A DNA stretch of 41,062 nucleotides from Acidobacteriota bacterium (GCA_022820545.1 JAJEFG010000041.1:1-41062), one strand, 5' to 3'. Counted from the stretch's first letter, positions 31,813 through 40,631 are shown. The notes: a model not told the origin generated them from the sequence alone. A program made the numbers and translations.

Positions 31813-32802
31813 TCAGGCGGGGACGGGGGTGGCGGCGGCGGCGTGGGCCTGGTGCTCGACGATCCAGTCGCAGGTCAGCGCGAGCCCTTCCTCGAGCGGG
31901 GTCTCGGGCGTCCAGCCAAGCCGGCGGATCCGGTTCGTGTCCAGGCTGTAGCGCCGGTCGTGTCCGGGGCGGTCCGCCACGTGGGCGATGCGTCCGCGCC
32001 GCCCGCCAGCCCGCTCGGCGAGGTCCAGAATGGTTCCCGCCATCTCGAGATTGGTCCGCCGGTCCCCGCCGCCGACGTTATAGACCGTGCCCGGCGTGCC
32101 GGAGCGCAGGAGGAGGTCCAGCGCGGCGCAATGGTCGGAGACGAAGAACCAGTCCCGGACCTGGGCGCCGTCTCCGTACACCGGCAGGTCCTCGCCGGCC
32201 AGCGCCCTGGCGAAGAAGGTCGGGACCATCTTCTCGTCGTGCTGGCGGGGGCCGTAGGTGTTGGCCCCGCGGCTGATGACCACCGGCAGGCCGTGGGTGG
32301 TGCGGTAGGCGAGGGCGAGGAGGTCCGCGCCGGCCTTGCTCGCGGCGTAGGGATTTCGGGGCACCAGCGGAGCCTCTTCGTCGGCGTCGCCCTCCAGGAT
32401 CTCCCCGTACACCTCGTCCGTGGACACCTGGAGGAAGAGCCGTCCCCGGGCGGACTGGCGGAAGGCTTCCAGCAGGACCGCCGTCCCGAGCGTATCGGTG
32501 CGGGCGAAGACCTCGCCGTCGAGGATGGCCCGGTCCACGTGGGTCTCCGCGGCGAAGTTGATGACGTAGTCGGCCCGAACCGCGAGCGGCCCGACGGTGG
32601 CCTGATCGCAGATGTCGCCGTGGATGAACTCGTGCCGGGGATCGGCGAGCGCCGTGCCCAGGTTGTCCAGGGATCCCGCGTAGGTCAGCTTGTCCACCGT
32701 GATCACCCGGCAGTCCGGGTAGCGCGCGAGCAGGAGGTCCACGAAGTGGCTGCCGATGAAGCCGGCGCCGCCGGGCACCAGGAAGGTCGGGTTCGGGAGC
32801 AT
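31813..32802 (-). CDS. rmlB: dTDP-glucose 4,6-dehydratase (RmlB-type)
   Basis: A short-chain dehydrogenase/epimerase enzyme that converts dTDP-glucose to dTDP-4-keto-6-deoxyglucose for deoxysugar (rhamnose-type) synthesis. From the ATG at 32802 it has 329 residues. The NAD-binding motif GGAGFIGSHF is at residues 11-20. The VDKLTYAGSLDNL, NFAAETHVDRAI, STDEVYGEILEGD, PYAASKAGADLL (Tyr and Lys of the catalytic YxxxK) and NTYGPRQHDEKMVPTFF blocks are diagnostic. A TTG at 32820 is an alternative start. It follows the MDR gene by 32 nt, so it is likely cotranscribed. No rmlA, rmlC or rmlD gene is in the window. Confidence 0.92.
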   Translation of the reverse strand: MLPNPTFLVPGGAGFIGSHFVDLLLARYPDCRVITVDKLTYAGSLDNLGTALADPRHEFIHGDICDQATVGPLAVRADYVINFAAETHVDRAILDGEVFARTDTLGTAVLLEAFRQSARGRLFLQVSTDEVYGEILEGDADEEAPLVPRNPYAASKAGADLLALAYRTTHGLPVVISRGANTYGPRQHDEKMVPTFFARALAGEDLPVYGDGAQVRDWFFVSDHCAALDLLLRSGTPGTVYNVGGGDRRTNLEMAGTILDLAERAGGRRGRIAHVADRPGHDRRYSLDTNRIRRLGWTPETPLEEGLALTCDWIVEHQAHAAAATPVPA

Positions 32803-32834
32803 GGGGGATGGAACCGGCAATTGTGTGGGGGCGA

Positions 32835-33845
32835 TCAGGCGATCCGGATGATGATTTTGCCGAAATGTGCTCCCCGCTCCATCCGGTCGAGCGCCGCGGG
32901 GAGTTCGGCGAGGGGAAAGTGGCTGTCGAGGACGGGCCGGAGGTCCTTCTTCTCGAGGAAGTCCACCGCGTCCCGGAGGGCCCGCCGGCAGTCGGTCATG
33001 ATCCCCGCGATCCGGATCCGGCGCATCACCACGGGCGCGAACTGGACCGGGGCCTCGAGTCCCGTGAGGGCGCCGAGCATCGCGACGGTGCCGCCGGCGG
33101 CGGTGGCCCGGATCGACTGGTTGAGGGTGCCGGCGCCGCCGTTCTCGACCACGAGATCCGCGCCCTCGCCCCCGGTGGCCTCCCGCACCGCCTTGTCCCA
33201 GGCGGGGTCCTCGATCCGGTGGATCCCGACGTCGGCGCCCAGCGCGCGCGCCCTCTCCAGCTTCTCGTGCGAGGAGGAGGTGATGATCACCCTCGCTCCG
33301 AGCGCCTTCGCGATCTGGAGCGCGAAAATGGAGACACCGCCGGTCCCGAGGGTGAGCACCGTCTGGCCACGCCCCACCGGACCCTCCGTCACGAGTGCGC
33401 TCCAGGCGGTCACGGCGGCGATCGGCAGCGCGGCCGCCTCTTCGTGGCTCCAGCCGGACGGGGCGAGGCAGAGCGCGGCCTCGGGAAGCACCACCGCTTC
33501 CTGCGCCATCCCCGGGCCGGGTCCGCCCAGCGTGGCCCGCGAGTACTCGCGGCGGAAGCGGCCGTCCTCCCAGCCGACCACCGGATGGGTGATCACGCGG
33601 TCGCCGGGAGAAAACTCCGTGACTCCCTCGCCGAGCTCGAGCACTTCGCCCGCGCCGTCGCTGACCGGAACCTGGGGCAGGGGGAGGCGCGGGTTGTAGA
33701 GGCCTTTCAGGATCAGCAGGTCCCGGTAGTTGAGTGACGCCGCGCGGAGTCCCACGAGGACTTCGCCGGGTCCGGGCCGGGATGGAGAGTCGTCCTCGAA
33801 GCGGAGGTTTTCGCTCCCAAACCGATGGAATACCCAGCGCTTCAC
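32835..33845 (-). CDS. MDR-family NAD(P)-dependent alcohol dehydrogenase / quinone oxidoreductase
   Basis: A cytosolic medium-chain dehydrogenase/reductase of 336 residues from the GTG at 33845. The N-terminal GroES-like domain (NYRDLLILKGLY, VPVSDGAGEVLELGEGV, GDRVI) lacks the clustered structural-zinc cysteines. The Rossmann domain has the motif TLGTGGVSIFALQIAKALGARVI, followed by LGADVGIHR and ADLVVENGGAGTLNQSI. Zinc-independent members reduce quinones or enones, so either class is possible. The start lies exactly 7 nt after a TACACT box; the upstream in-frame extension to 33935 is then untranscribed. It is divergent from the HIT gene and precedes rmlB. Confidence 0.85.
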   Translation of the reverse strand: MKRWVFHRFGSENLRFEDDSPSRPGPGEVLVGLRAASLNYRDLLILKGLYNPRLPLPQVPVSDGAGEVLELGEGVTEFSPGDRVITHPVVGWEDGRFRREYSRATLGGPGPGMAQEAVVLPEAALCLAPSGWSHEEAAALPIAAVTAWSALVTEGPVGRGQTVLTLGTGGVSIFALQIAKALGARVIITSSSHEKLERARALGADVGIHRIEDPAWDKAVREATGGEGADLVVENGGAGTLNQSIRATAAGGTVAMLGALTGLEAPVQFAPVVMRRIRIAGIMTDCRRALRDAVDFLEKKDLRPVLDSHFPLAELPAALDRMERGAHFGKIIIRIA

Positions 33846-33852
33846 GGCCGGC

Positions 33853-33858
33853 AGTGTA
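33853..33858 (-). promoter_or_regulatory. -10 box for the MDR-rmlB operon, leaderless
   Basis: The minus strand reads TACACT, then GCCGGCC (7 nt), then GTG at 33845. Confidence 0.65.
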
Positions 33859-33951
33859 CCGGCGGGAACGCGGTTTCCGGCGGCCCTTTTGAGCCCGGTG
33901 ACGCGCGTTCCGCCGTCCCGTTCCGCCGTTTCCACGGCCCCTTCGGGCTGC

Positions 33952-33957
33952 TAGTGT
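33952..33957 (+). promoter_or_regulatory. -10 box for the HIT gene, leaderless
   Basis: TAGTGT, then TCGCCCCG (8 nt), then the ATG at 33966. Confidence 0.6.
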
Positions 33958-33965
33958 TCGCCCCG

Positions 33966-34421
33966 ATGTCCGAGGGAACCCTCTTCGACCGGATCATCCG
34001 GGGCGAACTGCCGAGCCACCGCGTCTATGAGGACGATTCGGTGTGCGCGTTCCTCGACATCGGTCCCCAGAGCGCCGGACACCTCCTGGTGGTCCCCAAG
34101 GAGAGCCGGGAGACCGTCGGCGAACTCTCGGACGATGCCGCCGCCGCCGTCGGGCGAGTGCTTCCCCGCCTCTGCCGGGCGGTCGCGAAGGCGACGGGCA
34201 CGCCGCACTACAACATCCTGCTCAACAACGGCCGGCCCGCCGGCCAGGCGATTCCGCACGTACACTTCCATGTCATTCCTGCCTACGGCCGCCGGAGCGA
34301 GCCAGGGCAGGGACTTCACACCGACTGGCGCCCGGGGTCCCTCGGCGCCGCCGAAGGAGAACGGATTTCGGCAGGGATCCGCGAGGCTCTCGCGAATGAC
34401 GCGGGGCCCGGCGGTTCCTGA
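33966..34421 (+). CDS. HIT-family nucleotide hydrolase/transferase
   Basis: A 151-residue member of the histidine triad family (HinT/Fhit-like), which hydrolyses adenosine phosphoramidates or dinucleoside polyphosphates. The HIT signature HVHFHVIP is at residues 98-105, with His98, His100 and His102. The N-terminal FDRIIRGELPSHRVYEDD and HLLVVPKE segments are typical. The C-terminal part after residue 105 is somewhat longer than minimal HinT. The start is the ATG 8 nt after a TAGTGT box; the frame open upstream belongs to the divergent promoter region. The acetolactate synthase gene begins 57 nt downstream with a good Shine-Dalgarno, and no separate promoter is seen. Confidence 0.92.
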   Translation: MSEGTLFDRIIRGELPSHRVYEDDSVCAFLDIGPQSAGHLLVVPKESRETVGELSDDAAAAVGRVLPRLCRAVAKATGTPHYNILLNNGRPAGQAIPHVHFHVIPAYGRRSEPGQGLHTDWRPGSLGAAEGERISAGIREALANDAGPGGS

Positions 34422-34437
34422 TCCGCGCTGGCGTCGC

Positions 34438-34459
34438 CGCCCGGGCATGACGCCGGGCG
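34438..34459 (+). other. Hairpin before ilvB
   Basis: CGCCCGG at 34438-34444 pairs with CCGGGCG at 34453-34459 around an 8-nt loop. No T-run follows, and no leader peptide rich in Ile/Val/Leu codons is visible, so a classical attenuator is not supported. Confidence 0.3.
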
Positions 34460-34478
34460 ACGGCCCGGAGAGAGCACG

Positions 34479-36239
34479 ATGACGAAACGCTGGCGGAGAA
34501 CCGGAGCGCAGCTCATCTGGGAGACCCTGCTCGGGGAAGGGGTGCACACCGTGTTCGGGTATCCGGGGGGCGCCATCCTCCCGGCGTACGACGCCATGCT
34601 CGACTACCCCATCCGCCACGTCCTGGTGCGCCACGAGCAGGGCGCCACCCACATGGCGGACGGATACTCCCGCGCGAGCGGCGAGGTTGGGGTGGCGGTC
34701 GCGACCTCCGGGCCCGGCGCGACGAACATGGTGACCGGGATCGCCACCGCGATGCTCGACTCGTCCCCCATCGTGTGCGTCACCGGCCAGGTCGGCAGCG
34801 CCCTGATCGGCACCGACGCCTTCCAGGAGACCGACGTCACCGGGGTCACCCTGCCGATCACCAAGCACAACTACCTGGTGACGGAGGTGGACGAGATCGC
34901 GCCGGCGCTCCACGAGGCCTTCTACGTCGCCCGTTCGGGACGTCCGGGGCCGGTGCTCGTGGACATCACCAAGGACGCGCAGCAGGCGTTCACCGAGACG
35001 CGGCCGCGCCTCGGGAAGGTGGACCTTCCCGGCTACCGGCCGGAACCCCGGCCGCCGGAATCCGAACTGCAGCGGGCGGCCGAACTCATCAACCGGGCGG
35101 AGCGCCCGGTCATCCTCGCCGGCCACGGCATCCTGATCTCGGGAGCGATGGGGCAGGTGCGGGAACTCGCCGAGCGCGCCCGGATCCCGATCGCCATGAC
35201 CCTGCTGGGCATCGGCGCGATCCCGGCGAACCACGCGCTCAACATGGGGATGATGGGCATGCACGGGGAGTCGTGGGTGAACCAGGCCATCCAGGAGGCC
35301 GACCTGCTGCTCGCGCTCGGCATGCGGTTCGACGACCGGGTGACCGGCACCCTCAAGACCTACGCCCCGAACGCGGCCAAGATCCACATCGACATCGACC
35401 CGGCCGAGTTCAACAAGAACGTCCGGGTGGACGTGGCCCTCGCCGGGGACCTCTCCGCGGTGCTGGCCCACCTGCTGCCGGTGATCGAGGCCCGGGACCG
35501 CTCCGGGTGGCTCGGGAGCATCCGGGGTTTCAAGGGGGACACCGCGGTCCGCGACATCCAGAACCTTCCCGACATGGGAAAGCTCTACGCGGCGCACGTC
35601 ATCCACGACATCTGGCGCATGACCGGCGGGAAGGCGATCGTGACCACCGACGTCGGCCAGCACCAGATGTGGGAGGCGCAGTACTACCGCCACAACGAAC
35701 CCCGCTCGCTGATCACCTCCGGGGGGCTGGGGACGATGGGGTTCGCGCTGCCGGCGGCCGTGGGGGCCAAGGTCGCGCGCCCGGACGACGAGGTGTGGGT
35801 GATCGCGGGCGACGGCGGGTTCCAGATGACGATGTGCGAGCTCGCGACCATCGCCCAGGAACGGCTCAAGCTGAACGTCGCGATCATCAACAACGGGTAT
35901 CTGGGCATGGTGCGGCAGTGGCAGGAGTTCTTCTACGACCGCCGCTACGCCGGGACTCCCATCCTGAGCCCGGACTTCGCGGCCCTCGCGCGGTCCTTCG
36001 GGCTCGGCGGCGAGGCCGTGAAGAGCCGGCAGGAAGTCGAAGGCGCGGTCGAGCGCGCCCGCGCCGACGAGCGAACCGTGGTGCTCGACTTCCAGGTCGA
36101 GAAGGAGGACACCGTGTACCCCATGGTCCCGACCGGCGCCCGCCTGCAGGACATGATCCGGCGGCCCGGGCAGGAAGCCGACGGCGACCCGGAGTCCGAG
36201 GAGGAGCCGGTCGCGGCCGGCCGTACGGTGGAGTGGTGA
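34479..36239 (+). CDS. ilvB: Acetolactate synthase, large (catalytic) subunit
   Basis: Catalyses the first common step of valine, leucine and isoleucine synthesis, joining pyruvate to pyruvate or 2-ketobutyrate using thiamine diphosphate and FAD. The 586 residues show the three-domain layout. The N-terminal GYPGGAILPAYDAM and RHEQGATHMADGYSR contain the cofactor-activating Glu53. A central FAD domain follows (GMRFDDRVTG, AKIHIDIDPAEFNKN). The C-terminal ThDP motif is GDGGFQMTMCELATIAQERLKLNVAIINN, then NGYLGMVRQWQEFFY. ATG start with GGAGAG Shine-Dalgarno. It is followed 4 nt later by ilvN, then ilvC, forming the classic operon. Confidence 0.97.
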   Translation: MTKRWRRTGAQLIWETLLGEGVHTVFGYPGGAILPAYDAMLDYPIRHVLVRHEQGATHMADGYSRASGEVGVAVATSGPGATNMVTGIATAMLDSSPIVCVTGQVGSALIGTDAFQETDVTGVTLPITKHNYLVTEVDEIAPALHEAFYVARSGRPGPVLVDITKDAQQAFTETRPRLGKVDLPGYRPEPRPPESELQRAAELINRAERPVILAGHGILISGAMGQVRELAERARIPIAMTLLGIGAIPANHALNMGMMGMHGESWVNQAIQEADLLLALGMRFDDRVTGTLKTYAPNAAKIHIDIDPAEFNKNVRVDVALAGDLSAVLAHLLPVIEARDRSGWLGSIRGFKGDTAVRDIQNLPDMGKLYAAHVIHDIWRMTGGKAIVTTDVGQHQMWEAQYYRHNEPRSLITSGGLGTMGFALPAAVGAKVARPDDEVWVIAGDGGFQMTMCELATIAQERLKLNVAIINNGYLGMVRQWQEFFYDRRYAGTPILSPDFAALARSFGLGGEAVKSRQEVEGAVERARADERTVVLDFQVEKEDTVYPMVPTGARLQDMIRRPGQEADGDPESEEEPVAAGRTVEW

Positions 36240-36243
36240 GGCC

Positions 36244-36834
36244 GTGACGCCGGGCCCGGACGGCCGGATCCGGCCGCACATCTTCGTGGTGTGGGTGGAG
36301 GACCTTCCCGGGGTCCTGAACCGGGTCACCTCGCTGTTCCGCCGCCGCGGCTTCAACATCGAGTCGTTGAGCGTCGGGCCCGCGCGCGCCCCGGGGGTAT
36401 CCCGGATGACGATCGTGGTGCGGACCGACGCGACGACCGCGCGCCGGATGCTGGTCCAGCTCTCGCGCCTCGTGAACGTGCTGCGCGCCGACGACATCAC
36501 GAACGAGCCCGCGATCCATCACGAGCTCGCGATGTTCAAGATCCAGGCAACGGGCGAGGAGCGCACCCAGGTCATCCAGCTCGCCGGCGCCACCGGGGCG
36601 CGCCTCGTGGACATCGCGCCGGAATCGGTCGTGCTCGAGGCGACGGCGTCGCCGGCGAAGATCGACGGACTCGCCGAGGTGCTGCGCCCCTACGGGATCG
36701 TGGAACAGGTCCGGACCGGGCTGGTCGGGATGGCGCGCGGGGCCGCGAGCGTGATGACCGATCCGGACGCCCGCAAACCGCCGAAGCGCCGCCGGGCCTC
36801 GTCGGAAGAGAACGGCGGGTCGCACTCTGTCTAA
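36244..36834 (+). CDS. ilvN: Acetolactate synthase, small (regulatory) subunit
   Basis: The regulatory partner that stimulates the large subunit and confers feedback inhibition by valine. The 196 residues comprise an N-terminal ACT domain (HIFVVWVEDLPGVLNRVTSLFRRRGFNIESLSVGP) and a C-terminal domain (HHELAMFKIQA, LAEVLRPYGIVEQVRTGLVGMARG). Both are complete, so feedback control is expected. A basic, low-complexity tail of about 25 residues follows. GTG start 4 nt after the ilvB stop, hence translational coupling. The symbol ilvH would be equally fair. Confidence 0.95.
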   Translation: MTPGPDGRIRPHIFVVWVEDLPGVLNRVTSLFRRRGFNIESLSVGPARAPGVSRMTIVVRTDATTARRMLVQLSRLVNVLRADDITNEPAIHHELAMFKIQATGEERTQVIQLAGATGARLVDIAPESVVLEATASPAKIDGLAEVLRPYGIVEQVRTGLVGMARGAASVMTDPDARKPPKRRRASSEENGGSHSV

Positions 36835-36881
36835 TCTCCAACCGAAAGGCTGAAACCGCGGCGCGCGGACCACTTTTTCAC

Positions 36882-36901
36882 GGCGGAGGAACGTCTCCGC
36901 C
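36882..36901 (+). other. Hairpin in the ilvN-ilvC spacer
   Basis: GGCGGAG at 36882-36888 pairs with CTCCGCC at 36895-36901, extendable by one G-U pair to a 4-nt loop. It stands 12 nt before the GGAG Shine-Dalgarno of ilvC (36909-36912). It has no T-run after it, so it is not a terminator on the plus strand. It could be an RNA processing or stabilising element between the genes. Confidence 0.35.
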
Positions 36902-36922
36902 ACCCACCGGAGGATTCCTTCC

Positions 36923-37936
36923 ATGGCCAACATCTACTACGACGACTCCGCGGACCTCGATCTGATTCGTGGCAAGAAGGTCGCCGTCTTCGGCTACGGC
37001 TCGCAGGGCCACGCCCACGCGCTGAACCTTCGGGACAGCGGGGTCGAGGTGCGGATCGCGCTCCATGCCGGAAGCCGCTCGCGCGGCCGCGCGGAAGCCG
37101 AGGGACTCACGGTGGTCTCCGGTCCCGAGGCCGCCGCCTGGGCGGACGTGGTCACCATCCTGACCCCCGACACCACGCAGGCGGCGATCTACGAGGAACA
37201 GATCGCGCCCCATCTCGGCGCCGGCAAGACGCTGATGTTCGCCCACGGGTTCAACATCCGCTTCGGCACCATCCGTCCGCCGGCGGATGTGGACGTGTCG
37301 CTCATCGCCCCGAAGTCACCGGGCCACCGCGTCCGCGAGTTGTTCATCGAGGGGGGCGGAACCCCGGCCCTGGTGGCGGTCGAGCAGGATGCGTCGGGCA
37401 GCGCGCTCGCGCTGGCGCTCTCCTACGCCCGGGGAGTCGGGCTGACCCGCGCCGGAGTCCTCGAGACGACCTTCGCCGAAGAGACGGAGACGGATCTCTT
37501 CGGTGAGCAGAGCGTCCTCTGCGGCGGCGTGAGCGAGCTCGTGAAGGCCGGGTTCGAGACCCTGGTGAACGCGGGTTACCAGCCGGAGATCGCCTACTTC
37601 GAATGCCTCCACGAACTGAAGCTGATCGTGGACCTGATGTACCGCGGCGGCCTCAACTACATGCGGTATTCGGTGAGCGACACCGCCGAGCACGGCGACT
37701 ACCACGGCGGCCGGCAGATCGTCACCGAGGAGACCCGGGCGGCGATGCGGAAGATCCTCGCGGACGTTCGCAGCGGGGCCTACGCGCAGGGCTGGATCGA
37801 CGAGGACCGGGCCGGCCGGCCCCACTTCATGGCGCGGCGCCGCGCCGAACAGAACCACCAGATCGAGACGGTCGGGGCGGAGCTCAGGAAGATGATGCCG
37901 TTCCTCGACGCGGTGACCCTGAAGGAGTCCGTCTGA
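36923..37936 (+). CDS. ilvC: Ketol-acid reductoisomerase (class I)
   Basis: Converts acetolactate and acetohydroxybutyrate to dihydroxy acids using NADPH and magnesium. The 337-residue length is the short class I form. The dinucleotide motif [17 protein letters not shown] starts at residue 24, and the cofactor loop is [14 protein letters not shown]. Metal and substrate residues are in [48 protein letters not shown] and [17 protein letters not shown] start with GGAGG upstream; 88 nt separate it from ilvN, with a hairpin in the gap. It completes an ilvBNC operon. The isomerase needed for the leucine branch could be the aconitase-family gene at 7805-9820, but the two are not linked. Confidence 0.97.
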   Translation: MANIYYDDSADLDLIRGKKVAVFGYGSQGHAHALNLRDSGVEVRIALHAGSRSRGRAEAEGLTVVSGPEAAAWADVVTILTPDTTQAAIYEEQIAPHLGAGKTLMFAHGFNIRFGTIRPPADVDVSLIAPKSPGHRVRELFIEGGGTPALVAVEQDASGSALALALSYARGVGLTRAGVLETTFAEETETDLFGEQSVLCGGVSELVKAGFETLVNAGYQPEIAYFECLHELKLIVDLMYRGGLNYMRYSVSDTAEHGDYHGGRQIVTEETRAAMRKILADVRSGAYAQGWIDEDRAGRPHFMARRRAEQNHQIETVGAELRKMMPFLDAVTLKESV

Positions 37937-37954
37937 CTCCGGGGGCCTCCCCCG

Positions 37955-37960
37955 TAACAT
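37955..37960 (+). promoter_or_regulatory. Possible -10 box for the second M14 peptidase gene
   Basis: TAACAT, 25 nt before the ATG at 37986. Confidence 0.45.
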
Positions 37961-37985
37961 TTCCCGTTCTCCCGGGGGGCGCTCC

Positions 37986-40610
37986 ATGCTTCGAGTCACC
38001 GTTTCTTTCCTGCTGGCCGCCGGCCTGACGTTCGGCAGTGTGGCGGAGGCGCAGGTTCCGGCGCCGTCGGATGTTCTCGGCTTCGAGCCGGGAGACGACT
38101 ACCAGCTCGCGCTCTGGGACGAACTGACCCCGTACTACGAGGCGCTCGCGGCGGCGAGCGACCGGGTGCAACTCCGCGAGATCGGCGAGACCGTCCTCGG
38201 CAAGCCGCTCCTCGTCCTCTTCATCTCCTCGCCGGAGAACCTCGCGGCGCTGGATACGCACCGGCAGAACGCGCGGGCGCTCGCCCATGCCGAGATTCCG
38301 GAAGCCGAGGCAATCCGGATCTCCCGCGAGGGGAAGGCGGTGGTCTGGATCGACGCGGGACTCCACGCCACCGAGGTGGCGCCGGCGCAGATGGCGCCGC
38401 TCCTCGCCCACCGGGTCGCCACCGAGGACTCCGAGGAGATGCGGAAGATCCGGGACGAGGTGATCCTGATCCTCATGCCCTGCATGAATCCCGACGGCCT
38501 CGACATCGTGGCGTCGTGGTACCGCCGGAACCTCAAGACCCCCTTCGAGACGACGCGCCCGCCCGAGCTCTACCACCACTACGTCGGGCACGACAACAAC
38601 CGCGACTGGTTCATGAACAACATGCCCGAGACGGCGGCGGTGAGCCGGGTGCTCTACCACGAGTGGTTCCCGCAGATCGTCTACAACCACCACCAGACCG
38701 GCCCGGCCTGGGCGCGGATCTTCCTGCCGCCCTTCGCCGACCCGGTGAATCCCCGGATCCATCCCGGGGTCACCACCTCGGTGAACCTGATCGGCTCGGC
38801 GATGGCGAACCGCTTCGCCATGAAGAAGATGCCGGGCGCGGTGTCCGACATGATCTATTCGATGTGGTGGAACGGGGGCATGCGGACGGCGCCCTACTTC
38901 CACAACATGATCGGGCTGCTGACCGAGACGTCGCACGCCTCGGCGAGTCCGCGCATCTACGACCCGGCGGACCGTCCGGAGTTCGTGGGGAATCCCCGCC
39001 GCGGACAGGCGGCGCCGACCAACGGAACCGACGTCTTCTATCCCTATCCCTGGGAGGGCGGCGAGTCGCCCTTCTCGGATCCGATCCGCTACACGCTGAC
39101 CGCATCCATGGCGGTCCTGGACGTGGCTGCCGACCTCCGGGAGAAGTGGCTCTTCGACATCTGGAGGATGGGCCGCGACGCGATCGAGGGGAGCGAGGCG
39201 AGCTGGATCGTCCCGGCCGACCAGTGGGACCCGGGCGAGGCCGCTGCGCTCGTCAACGTCCTCTACGACGGCGGAATCGTGATCGAGCGGGCCGAGGAGT
39301 CGTTCGAGGTCGAGGGGGAGACCTACGGGGAGGGCTCCTACATCATTCCGGGCGCCCAGGCGTTTCGCGCCTATGCCGAGGACCTGCTCGAAGCCCAGGA
39401 CTATCCCGACCGCCGGCGGACGCCGGACGGGCCGCCGGATCCCCCCTACGACCTCGCGGGCTGGACGTTGCCCATGCAGATGGGAGTGCGGGTGGACCGG
39501 GTCGCGGAGGTTCCCGGCATCGCCTCCGCACGGGTGGACGGCGCGGTCCGGGCGCCGGCCGGTGAGGTCTCCGGCGGGGGCTCCTTCGGCTACACGATCT
39601 CGCACCGGCCGAACGCCGCGGTGATCGCCCAGAACCGGCTGCTCGCCGCGGGCGCCGAAGTGGCCTGGGCGGCCGAGGGCTTCACGGACGGCGGGACGGA
39701 GCATCCCGCGGGAACCCTCGTCGTGCGCAGTTCGGACCCGGCCGATGCGGCCATGGAGGGCATCGCCTCCGAGCTGGGGCTCGACGTCGCCGGGCTCTCC
39801 GGGGCGCCGGACGTGGAACTGCTCCCGCTGGAGCCGGTCCGGGTCGGGCTCTACAAGTCCTACGTCGCGAGCATGGACGAGGGATGGACCCGCTGGCTGC
39901 TCGAGAACTACGAATACGACCTCACCAGCCTCTCCGACGACGACGTGCGGACCGGCGACCTGTCGCGGCTGGACGTGATCGTCCTGCCCCACCAGTCCAC
40001 CCGGGAGATCCTCCAGGGGCACGCCCCCGGCACCATGCCCGACGAGTTCACCGGCGGCATCGGGCTGGAGGGATCGCTCGCGCTGAGCCGTTTCGTCGAG
40101 GAGGGCGGCATGCTGGTGACGCTCGACGGGGCGAGCGACTTCGCCATCGCCCAGTTCGGCCTCCCCCTGCGGAACGTCACCGCCGGACTGGCCGACCGGA
40201 CCTTCTTCATCCCGGGCTCGCTGATCCGGGCCACCGTGGACACCGCGCATCCGCTGGCCTTCGGCATGCGCGACGAGGTGGCGACCCAGTTCGTCCGGAG
40301 TCGCGCGTTCGAGACCGTGAGCCTGCCGCGGACCCGGGAGGGCGGCCGGGAAACCACCACGGAGCCGCCTCCCGCCAACGTGGAGGTCATCGCCCGCTAC
40401 GCCGACGAGGACATCCTCATGAGCGGTTGGGCGCTCGGTGAGGAAGACGCCATCGGCGGCAAGATCGCGATGGCGCGGGTCCCGATGGGCGCGGGCGAGG
40501 TCGTGCTCTTCGGTTTCCGTCCCCAGTTCCGCGGCCAGCCGCGCGGCACCTACAAGCTCTTCCTGAACGCCCTGAACGGCGCCGCCGTGGAGGATCTCGG
40601 GGCGCGATAG
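37986..40610 (+). CDS. Secreted M14-family zinc carboxypeptidase with C-terminal GATase-like domain (copy 2)
   Basis: An exported metallopeptidase of 874 residues and a paralog of the gene at 24215-26785. The signal peptide spans about 1-22 (ending AEAQ). Zinc ligands are His127 and Glu130 in GLHATEVAPAQ, with a later histidine in YNHHQTGPAWARIFLPP. MNPDGLD, HDNNRDWFMNN and the catalytic glutamate in GLLTETSH are present. The C-terminal region (VRVGLYKSYVASMDEGWTRWLLENY, LDVIVLPHQS, EEGGMLVTLDGAS, GEVVLFGFRPQFRGQPRGTYKLFLNAL) matches a class I GATase-like fold. Neither copy looks degenerate, so they may differ in specificity. It stands directly after ilvC, with its own -10 candidate. Confidence 0.92.
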   Translation: MLRVTVSFLLAAGLTFGSVAEAQVPAPSDVLGFEPGDDYQLALWDELTPYYEALAAASDRVQLREIGETVLGKPLLVLFISSPENLAALDTHRQNARALAHAEIPEAEAIRISREGKAVVWIDAGLHATEVAPAQMAPLLAHRVATEDSEEMRKIRDEVILILMPCMNPDGLDIVASWYRRNLKTPFETTRPPELYHHYVGHDNNRDWFMNNMPETAAVSRVLYHEWFPQIVYNHHQTGPAWARIFLPPFADPVNPRIHPGVTTSVNLIGSAMANRFAMKKMPGAVSDMIYSMWWNGGMRTAPYFHNMIGLLTETSHASASPRIYDPADRPEFVGNPRRGQAAPTNGTDVFYPYPWEGGESPFSDPIRYTLTASMAVLDVAADLREKWLFDIWRMGRDAIEGSEASWIVPADQWDPGEAAALVNVLYDGGIVIERAEESFEVEGETYGEGSYIIPGAQAFRAYAEDLLEAQDYPDRRRTPDGPPDPPYDLAGWTLPMQMGVRVDRVAEVPGIASARVDGAVRAPAGEVSGGGSFGYTISHRPNAAVIAQNRLLAAGAEVAWAAEGFTDGGTEHPAGTLVVRSSDPADAAMEGIASELGLDVAGLSGAPDVELLPLEPVRVGLYKSYVASMDEGWTRWLLENYEYDLTSLSDDDVRTGDLSRLDVIVLPHQSTREILQGHAPGTMPDEFTGGIGLEGSLALSRFVEEGGMLVTLDGASDFAIAQFGLPLRNVTAGLADRTFFIPGSLIRATVDTAHPLAFGMRDEVATQFVRSRAFETVSLPRTREGGRETTTEPPPANVEVIARYADEDILMSGWALGEEDAIGGKIAMARVPMGAGEVVLFGFRPQFRGQPRGTYKLFLNALNGAAVEDLGAR

Positions 40611-40631
40611 GCGGAAGCCCCCGATCCCCGC

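Noticed and set aside
34438-34478. Branched-chain amino acid attenuator before ilvB
   Set aside because: Only one hairpin, no leader peptide rich in Leu, Val or Ile codons and no T-run.
33951-36500. 849-codon open frame antisense to HIT, ilvB and ilvN
   Set aside because: Three well-defined genes are on the opposite strand; the frame has no domain signature.
37884-40250. 788-codon open frame antisense to the second M14 peptidase
   Set aside because: Same situation as the first M14 shadow frame.
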